Shown one piece after another: positions 56,575 to 64,000 of a DNA stretch of 64,000 nt (within the stretch, counting starts at the first letter, position 1; the number at the start of each line of letters is the position of its first letter). Where the stretch lies: contig LS997565.1 of NCBI GenBank assembly GCA_000469685.2, forward strand, positions 9,063,005 to 9,127,004, given 5' to 3'. Below the pieces are notes generated by a model. The model was not told the DNA's origin. It ran no database searches and saw only the letters and a program-made list of their open reading frames with translations. The position numbers were made by a program, and so were the translations under genes. This DNA comes from Haemonchus contortus. Lineage: Eukaryota; Nematoda; Chromadorea; Rhabditida; Trichostrongylidae.

Positions 56575-58790
56575 ACATATATATATATATCACTTGTATC
56601 ACCTGTCGTCCCGTTGATCATCGACTTCCTCGAGCGGGCGCCAGTAACGTCTCCATTCGTCCCTGTCACGAGCCAGAGTGGTCCAGTGAATCGTTCTCGC
56701 TTCAGGGACACGAGGTTCAACGTTCCTTTCGTTCAGAGCTTTCGTGAAGAAGTCTGACCATCTCGTTGGCGGCCTTCCTGGAGTTCGTTTGATGTCTCGA
56801 GGGATCCAGTCAGTAAACGCCCTGGTCCAACGATCATCACTATATCGCATAACGTGTCTGGCCCACCTGATCTTCGATTTCTTGGCGTAATCAACGGCAT
56901 CCCTGATCTTCGTTCGGTGACGGAGCTCGGAACTCCGGATTCCCTTCTGCACTTGCGTGTATAGGGAAATTCCGAGCATCGTCCTTTCCAAAGCCCGTAT
57001 TCTTGAATGCTCCCCACGCGGCGCGTTTCCTTCTGCACAGCTCTGGAGCTAGGTCGTTCATCATGTTGACTTCCCGACCTAGATACACATAGCTAGAGCA
57101 TTCGGAGTTTCGTTCCGTTTAACGTGAAAGAAGCATCAGGTACCAGTCCGTTTTTCATGAACATCGTTTTCGTTAGGTTCAGCCTCAAGCCGATCTTTCC
57201 ACAAGCACTATCAAACTCGGCCAGCATTCGTTCCGCCTGCTCGATGTTCGGTGTTATATGATGTCGTCTGCTAAGCGGAGGTGATGTAGGAAGCGGCCGT
57301 CGACCTTCACTCCCAAGTCTTCCCATTCCAAATGACGCATGATATTCTCGAGGGCGGCACTGAAAAGTTTGGGCGAAATAGCATCGCCTTGCCGAACACC
57401 TCTCTTCACGTTGACAATGACTTCTTCATAGAATGGTGAAAACCTGGTCGTGAAGCTATCGTAGAGCTCACGAAGCATCCTTATATATTGCGTAGGAACA
57501 CCCTGGTTGCCCAGGGCTTCAATTACCGCTTCTGTCTCAACGGTGTCAAAGACTTTCCTCAAGTCGATAAACGTAAGACATAGCGGCATTTTGTACTCTC
57601 GCGATACTTCAATGAGCCTTGTTAGGGTGGGGATATGATCGATTGTACTGAACCCTCTCCGAAACCCTGCTTGCTCGCATGGCTGTCCTTCATCTAATAT
57701 TCTGCCAATCCTGTTTAGGATGACACGAGTGAAAAGCTTGTAAATAGATTACGGGCAGCAGGCAGATTGGGCGATAATTGCCAATATCGTCTGGATCTCC
57801 CTTTTTGTACAGCAACACAGTCTTGCTAGTTTTCCACGACGTGGGCACTTTGCATTCCGACAGGTACCGTGTGAAGAGCCTAGCCAGAGTTTTGATGATG
57901 ACTGGTGGTATACTCTTCAGATGTTCTGATTTGATCCTATCGGGACCGGGCACTGTACAGTTTTTCATCGACGTGATGGCATGCCGTATTTCGGAAGGGA
58001 GAACCGAAGGAGCGATATATTCGTCTTGCCTAAGATGGTGAGTAGGCAGGTAGACGTGGCTGTCGAAGAGATCCAAGTAGAAGTCGTAGATGACCTCCTC
58101 CATTGCCCTCCTGGATGCAGTAACGGTTCCGTCAGGACGACGAAGGGAGGTCAATTTGATCTTGTAATTGGCGAAGCTCCGTCGGGCTTTGCGAATGCTC
58201 TTTCGGGCCTCGGCGGCTTCGTCCATGACTGCTGCTCTTCTCTCTTTCAGATCTTCCTTTATCGCTTCTCTGCATAGCTTCGCAAGTTCGGACATTTGTT
58301 GATAATTGCCTGTAGCTCGCGCGATTCCACGCTGGCGTATCAGCTCGAGAGTCTTCGAAGAGAGTCGTTTCATGGCTAGTTGTAGACTCTCTGCTTTCTT
58401 AGCGCTATCGTGAAGATGCTCGACGAGCCGGTTGTATTCTTCGTCGATGTTGTCGATAACGGAGTCCTCCCACTTACTCACAAAGGAAGCGAAGTGGTCC
58501 CAGTTGATGGAGGTCTTGGGGCTTCGTTTCCGAAACTTCATAGCTCTCTCCCCACGCACTGAGAAGCGGAATCTAGCGCGGAGGAGACAATGGTCCGATC
58601 CCGTGTAGAACTTCGAAACAACAGCGACGTCGGTCAGGCAAAATCTCCGATTGAAGATGATGTGGTCTATTTCATTATGGAACTGTCCACCAGGTGACTC
58701 CCATGTCCATCTTAAATGAGAGGGCTTCTGGAACTGCGAGTTACCATGGATGGTGTGGGTCGTCATTACCCACAATATATATATATATAT
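56575..58790 (-). mobile_element. RTE-type non-LTR retrotransposon, 5'-truncated and frameshifted
   Basis: The minus strand holds, in order: the C-terminal end of the apurinic endonuclease (NEIDHIIFNRRF, GSDHCLLRARF), a linker, then reverse transcriptase with CTVPGPDRIKSEHLK and NYRPICLL in the frame ending at 57690, FIDLRKVFDTVE and GVRQGDAISPKLFSAALENI at 57254-57589, and an LRLADDII block for the catalytic ADD. After further shifts comes the C-terminal domain [39 protein letters not shown] and [11 protein letters not shown]. It ends in DDQRDDR and a short TGATACAAGTGA/TATATA tail, as RTE elements do. The N-terminal endonuclease is absent. At least three frame changes make it inactive. Confidence 0.93.
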
Positions 58791-58796
58791 ATTTAT
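58776..58796. repeat. AT dinucleotide run at a transposon junction
   Basis: ATATATATATATATATAT lies between the truncated 5' edge of the RTE element and the mariner remnant, and marks their boundary. Confidence 0.8.
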
Positions 58797-58818
58797 AGTA
58801 TATATTATTTCCTACAAC

Positions 58819-59448
58819 TTTCGACGTGGACTAACTGAACAGCAATGCATGGATGAACGTGGTTCAATTTTTGGTGATGAAGTTCCATCCAGAACCAGTG
58901 TTTATCGGTGGTCCGGTGGGTTCACCCGAGGTCGTAGTTCACTCGAAGACGAATTTCGTGGAGGTCGTCCAAAATCAGTTGTCGTTTCGGAAGTTTATGC
59001 TGTGCACAAACTAATACTGCAAGATCGTCACGTAACCTATCGTGAGATTGAGGTAACCTTAAGCATTAGTGGGACTAGCTTACATTCATTTTTGCATGAA
59101 CATTTGACTGTAAAAAAGTTTGTTGGCGTTGGATCCCACGCCACGTCAATGCGAGCTCCAACACATCGGCTCAAACAACCGCATTTCTGAGCACTCAAAA
59201 CAATGATTTGACAGGTCATCAGCCATGTAGTCCTCGGGTGACTTCTTCTCATCCCGTACGTAAAAAAATAAAATGAGAGGTCAACGTTTTTCGACACCTG
59301 AAGAAGCCGTTGATGCGTTCAGAATGCATGTTTTAGAGTTACCTTAATCAGAGTGGCGAAAGTGCTTCGAAGATTGGTTCGAGCCCATACAAAAGTTTAT
59401 AGATCTTAATGTGGAGAATTTTGAAAGGCAGTCAAGCGATTTTCAATA
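58819..59448 (+). mobile_element. Mariner remnant, N- and C-terminal transposase parts joined by deletion
   Basis: 58819-59190 encodes the N-terminal helix-turn-helix region, with NFRRGLTEQQCMDERGSIFG, SRTSVYRWSGGFTRGRSSLE and DRHVTYREIEVTLSISGTSL. About 60 bp later the C-terminal end appears (MRGQRFSTPEEAVDAF, MHVLELP, stop, SEWRKCFEDWF, FIDLNVENFER). The catalytic core between them is missing. Its sequence type is the mariner subfamily common in insects and also reported from hookworms. No inverted ends were found; the left end abuts the AT run. Confidence 0.88.
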
Positions 59449-61031
59449 AATTGTATTTGTTCCTGTTCTCAAATCCCGAAATATAAAGGGCAACCTACGT
59501 GTTATATCGTACATGCGCAGAGATGTGAGGAAAAATATAGAAATTCTCAACCCTTCAGTAATGCAAACACTGTAAGGACTCATCATACGGAGTAAAGGTT
59601 AGCACTTGTAACTGACGTTTGAAGTTACGGCTGCAACTCGAGACGATAGAATACAGAGAGCAGCTCGAGACGAAGGAATATACAGAGCAGCTCGAGACGA
59701 AGGAATACAGAAATGGAAAAGCAGCTTCACAAGCGTTTAGTCGAAGAACCGACTCTGTTGTTGTGTTGGTTTGGAGGCCTACCTCGCTCTCATTGAAGAA
59801 ATATTATAGATAGAATCAACCATCACATTGTTCGCAACTTTCCTTGATCTCCATTACCTGATCGCAAATTTTCAAATGATTTTCCAAAAAGTTTATTTTC
59901 GTTATCCTTAACATTGATTGCACTTCCATGAATGCAGAGTCGACGACGTCTACTAGGCAGATACACGCATGTTGGTCGTTAGTTCAGCTGTGTATTATGA
60001 AAAATATCGAGCAGGACAAGCCGACGAAGCTACTGTTTTTGAGAGTGGGTGTGCTGCATGACTGACGACGAACTTTATTTCCTGTGAAAGATCGGATGCG
60101 AGTAGGATTAATCTTGTCTATCCGAGATCCGCGTAGTTTTTGGGTCTCCATCGCAGAGTTCGTTATCTTTCTTCGGAAAATCTACAAAGCAAGTATATCC
60201 TTATGATTTAAATCACGTGCATGGTACCGAATACAGTAAAGGTCGGACTACTTTGTTCTTGAAATAATCAACCTAACCTTCCCATGTGGCTAATGAATCT
60301 TTACGTAAGGGGAGACATTGTTGCTCAGAGGTCAATAGAGAAGTAATAGAGAACATCACTTACAATTAAATCGAATAAATTCGGCTTGTAACTAAATTTT
60401 TGAAAGATGCAGTGAACTATATGACATGCGCATTAGAAAGCAGAAAGGGGCGAAAAATGAGGGTAGGTGGCCAAATCTTCTTCAAGAGTCATCCCTCGTC
60501 AGGTTTTCCTGCCATTTCTACCGCTTGAGCTAGCGTATTTCTCTACTCTAATCAATAATAACAATAATAATATTCCATCAGGGCAATACGTCAGCGTAGA
60601 GAAAATCTTCATTGGTCTCTTAAAAATCAATCGTGGTCACATCCAGTACTAAGAGGAATAGGAAGGGCTCAGAGCTGATTGTCCGTGAGCCCCAACCTAT
60701 AATTAAGTGAGAAGGCGCGTATATCTGTCTTGACATCATCGCCTTCGTCATAAATATCCGTGACAAGGGGACTAGGTGCCTGAACTTTTCGTTCTTAGAG
60801 CGCTTTCCAGACAAACTCGAATGCCTTCTCAAATGAGTACTGGGTGATCAGACCGTGCAGGAGTCGTGTCACTTTGCTTTTTCTGCAATGCCCAAGACTA
60901 CAGAAATCATCGTGCTAGTGTGGTTCTAACGCTTTTTCTTTCCGTGGGGCGGGATGGCTTTTTTAGCTGTTACCAGTGGACCAGCAAAAGAGGCCAGAAA
61001 CCAATGCGTTCAAAAGGAAATTGAGGAAATA
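59449..61031. other. No gene recognised
   Basis: Apart from the minisatellite listed next, only short frames without motifs. Confidence 0.4.
59622..59712 (+). repeat. 27-bp minisatellite, about three units, with coding potential
   Basis: The unit CAGCTCGAGACGAAGGAATA plus about 7 bp recurs and, in the open frame 59619-59813, encodes QLETxEYxE three times. The frame starts at a non-ATG codon. It may be a fragment of a coiled-coil protein or a chance frame over a short satellite. Confidence 0.55.
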
Positions 61032-62300
61032 CAGGGTGCGCCATAAATATGGTAACAACTTTTCGGACGTCCGTAATTTCCTTGTTTGGAGGGTTTCTCC
61101 AAATCTGCACCTTCCCTTATGTTCACGATATACCTTAGCCGACATATCTACTTTGGTGCTCTCCATTCGACAGATTTCGAAAAACGGTGGAGCCTCGCAG
61201 TCATCCACCAGCCGTTGCACCTTTGCACGTCTTTGGTGAGTCTTTTTCCGGGATCGCTGCTCGTTTCAACATTTCCCACATGACAGTCCCTAGAAACGCT
61301 ATGCGTAGACAGGTCAATGACAAACCTCAAAACGGCCGCCTTGTCTCATATACAGCCCCTTTTCCGAATAGAATTGCTTGGGAAGGAATACGCTGCGGAA
61401 CCTGCAGAAAGCGAGAGAAATGACTGCCGATTTGTTTGTGCGCTGTACTCCGATGACGAAAGTCTACCCCGAGTAGATACTAATGTATCCAAATGGGATT
61501 CCAAAGCCTTATGAGCTTCTTGACGAGAAGAAGTTGGTGAAAAAAAAACAAATTCCGTGCGCTGCTTGCTGGCAGCACGCGCTTCCACAAACCTTTTTTC
61601 GACTAAAGGGTGTTCAGCGTGGAAGAAATGTTGAGACCCCAAAGTATGCAGATATTTCACATTGCGAGTGCTGAAGCCGCTGAAAAGAGTCAGATCGCCT
61701 CTCGTAGCCGTTCTCCCTATTTTGCAATGGTTTTTGCTAGAATCTCTACCACCACATCGATATCGCAAATTTTGATCGAGAAAAGTACAAAACTTAACCA
61801 GACCTCGTTGAGAAGGGTTTTCCTGAGAGGATGCAGCTGAGGGCCAAAGATTCCCGGAGGGGTACGATTTAAAAACTACGACGCACTTGCTCATGAATGG
61901 GAAAATGTTAAGACTGGCGCTGAGGAAATGTTCGCGACTCCATCCCAGCTTGCAATCCTCCTACAAATTTCCTGGACCACAGTGAGATGGATCGCTAGGT
62001 ATAGTCTATACTGGAGAAGGAAGCCTGCGCTTCAGAATGCACTACTGTTGCTGCTCATAAGGAATCACTGAAAAAAGCCTGAGCTGGAGTTCCTCAAGAA
62101 GCTCTGCGTGCCACCGTCGATGAAGTGTCGAAACGTTCTCGAGCTATAACTAGTACAGAAGACGGTCATATAGGATGACCGTGTGTTCGTTTTGTAGATG
62201 CGATGCTTAGTATATAGTCCACACAGCTTCATCATGTATCAATATGAACTGTGGTTTCTGTAGCCCAACACTACTGTTACCATAATTATGGCGCACCCTG
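61032..62300 (+). mobile_element. Decayed Tc1/mariner-superfamily element with intact ends, 1269 bp
   Basis: Flanked by TA (61030-61031 and 62301-62302). Inverted ends CAGGGTGCGCCATAA and ATATGGTAACA match over about 27 bp. The plus-strand interior keeps only traces of a transposase: an N-terminal helix-turn-helix-like region around 61200-61330, and near the right end SLKKA, then QEALRATVDEVSKRSRAI and DGHIG, the usual C-terminus of this transposase type. Stops and shifts interrupt everything between. The long minus frame 61346-61894 is a shadow. Confidence 0.82.
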
Positions 62301-62869
62301 TACAGTTCCTTGCCTTGTTGGGCGCACAGGATTACTAGGTTGTCAACCCTGAAGAGTATCCGTTTGTGGAAATGGTAGTTCTTATTATGCGTTTTTCGCC
62401 TTTGCTGTTTGAGTTGCTTTCTTTGTTTGTCTCTGTAGCGCACCTTAGTGTGTACATTGAATAAATAAAAATAAGTAAATCACGGGAAGCTAAGTGGGAG
62501 GATCTGCGCTTTTCTTTTTCTTCATTTCAAGTTCTTTCACACTTGAGTAGACCAGCTGCTCATACAGCTACGACATGTGACTGATGCATATGGTATGCGC
62601 AGTCATCATCACTTGATTTATTATCGGAAAGCAAAGAAAATAACAAAATGGCATAGAGTAACACAAACAAGTCACCGATAAGCAGTAATTTAGACTAATG
62701 GGGAGCAAAATGAGGAACCTGCGTGAAGAGGGGTTGGCATTCGGCTCGGAAGGGCACTGGCCGCCAACACTGCAAGCTCGTACAAGACGACAATGTATGT
62801 AGAACTCCAGATACCATCTTAGTAGATCATCATCCCACGATAGTTGGAAAACAATCTAAGCCCATAGCA

Positions 62870-63090
62870 ATTTTGTCTCTCATGTCACACACTTTCCAAA
62901 AACCATTATTCGATCCTTATAGATCTTCATCCCTGTCAATCGTAACATCGCTTTGGTCCTGAGCTGTCAAAATGTATGATCTGGATTGTTCGAGCGACAG
63001 CAACAATTGGCGAGTATCGAATAGTGCAGGTATAGGCTCAAAACCGAATTCGCCAATCTTTCAGGCTGATGTAGCTATGACATGCGACTG
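62870..63090 (+). repeat. Dispersed low-copy repeat R, copy 3 (diverged)
   Basis: Shares CTCTCATGTCACACACTTTC, TAGATCTTCATCCCTGTCAA and TCCTGAGCTGTCAAAATGTA with the R copies at 42.8 and 49.5 kb, in the same order. Upstream similarity is lost. Confidence 0.5.
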
Positions 63091-63429
63091 ATGCACATAC
63101 TCGGAACCTGTGACTTCAGTCGGAGATGATCGCATTCAACACAGAATCTTTTGCATCTGGTATCATGAACAGGGGCAGAAATTCTAAAGGTTCAATGGGA
63201 AAGAAAGCTGAGTTTCTCAAAGGAGCAGACACGGCGAAAATGTTTTTTGCACCCTAGAACGAATCTGTGGCTTCACTTATGCCGCATGGAACGTTGTCGT
63301 ATTGGAAGAGGGACTAGAGCCCATGAAAAGGCTCGAACTCCTACTGTCGGCCCCCACGCCCTAATGTTTTAATGGTTTTGTAGAGGTTGCTTCAATCACA
63401 ATGGGGCTTACCTGTTAAACATTGGACAG

Positions 63430-63525
63430 CAATCCACCCTGACAAGTGGTGGACTTAAAGTGCACTTTCCGGTTGCAGCAGAGGTACTGTAGCTAACTCT
63501 TCGTGCAATTACACAAAACTGGGAT
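63430..63525 (-). pseudogene. Decayed copy of the last exon of the 52.7-kb gene
   Basis: The minus strand GTAATTGCACGAAGAGTTAG and CTACAGTACCTCTGCTGC align with the 52740-52868 exon around its SHEELAIVSFCRK codons. Frames are broken and no other exons were found nearby. Confidence 0.5.
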
Positions 63526-64000
63526 TCGTCTGACACCCCTTTCGTCTTGATAATTTCGTACATCGCATCAGTGCACTTATTTTTTGTAAATAATTATTTT
63601 TTTGTGAATGGTGGATGTCTTTCTATTCATTTGCTACCGTTGTACTATAATACTTTTACCAACGCTCCCATTCTTTTATCAACAACGGATACCTCAAACC
63701 TTCCGCGCACTATACTTCCAAGATTAATGTGTTGAGAATTGCTAATGAACTGCTGAATGATTAGTCGAAAGAGAATATTTTTCACTCGAAATCGCGTGAG
63801 AAGCATCAGCCACCACTTCAAATTCCGTTAAACTCACAAAATAAAAAGAGATCAAATCTAACTGCCGATTATGAACCTTACTTTACTTGCGGCTCCACTT
63901 CACACAGAGAACATTCTAGTAATCCAAAAGAGCAAAAATGATTGCACATCAGAAGATATCCAGAGTCACCATCAGAGCTTTGCGGTTTGCTAATGTTTAT

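Larger units (their letters stand above)
62301..64000. other. No intact gene; old repeat and pseudo-exon debris
   Basis: Holds the third copy of repeat R and a decayed exon, both listed separately. The remaining frames are short and lack motifs. Confidence 0.4.

Noticed and set aside
61346..61894. Minus-strand open frame of 182 codons
   Set aside because: It lies antisense to the decayed transposase inside the element 61032-62300 and has no protein-like motifs. It is a shadow frame.
1..64000. CRISPR arrays, bacterial operons or ribosome binding sites
   Set aside because: Splice structure and transposon types show a eukaryotic nuclear genome. No direct-repeat/spacer array was seen; the regular repeats are minisatellites.

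Overview
The window looks like a gene-sparse, repeat-rich piece of a nematode nuclear genome, most likely a strongylid (clade V) parasite such as a hookworm relative. The basis is a troponin I gene of the nematode body-wall-muscle type, a nematode srh/sri-type chemoreceptor, introns with GTAAGT/TTTCAG borders, RTE-type retrotransposons, and several Tc1/mariner relics. The organism is inferred; no diagnostic marker such as rRNA or a spliced-leader gene is present. Real genes are split into short exons, so most long single reading frames are not genes. I rebuilt the main genes by matching splice sites and codon phase by eye.

Layout. 1-29 kb: essentially no convincing gene. This part holds a degenerate tandem repeat, tRNA-derived SINE copies, a CR1-like LINE 3' end, RTE 3' fragments, a 1.56-kb palindromic Tc1-derived foldback element, a MITE family (two copies) and an inverted repeat pair. 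29.1-32.3 kb: complete eight-exon troponin I on the minus strand (260 aa). The last exon of another minus-strand gene lies only 114 bp upstream, an operon-like spacing. 36.6-40.6 kb: complete seven-exon chemoreceptor on the plus strand (325 aa), with a SINE and an RTE fragment in its introns. Its 3' end overlaps a possible convergent minus-strand gene.

44.7-54.1 kb: the most interesting part. It is a cluster of three intact and one broken member of a small secreted-protein family (126-131 aa, three exons, introns in phase 0, signal peptide, one cysteine near each end of the mature protein). I do not recognise the family. Two members are head-to-head across a large inverted duplication that includes the promoter. 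A third carries the same promoter. The fourth has lost its start codon, is frameshifted, and has a 1.5-kb Tc1-type element in its second intron. A deleted mariner sits inside the cluster, and a separate unrecognised minus-strand gene lies at 52.7-53.2 kb.

56.6-62.3 kb: a 5'-truncated RTE retrotransposon, an internally deleted mariner, a 27-bp minisatellite and a decayed Tc1/mariner-type element with intact ends. The last 1.7 kb holds only old repeats and a decayed exon related to the 52.7-kb gene.
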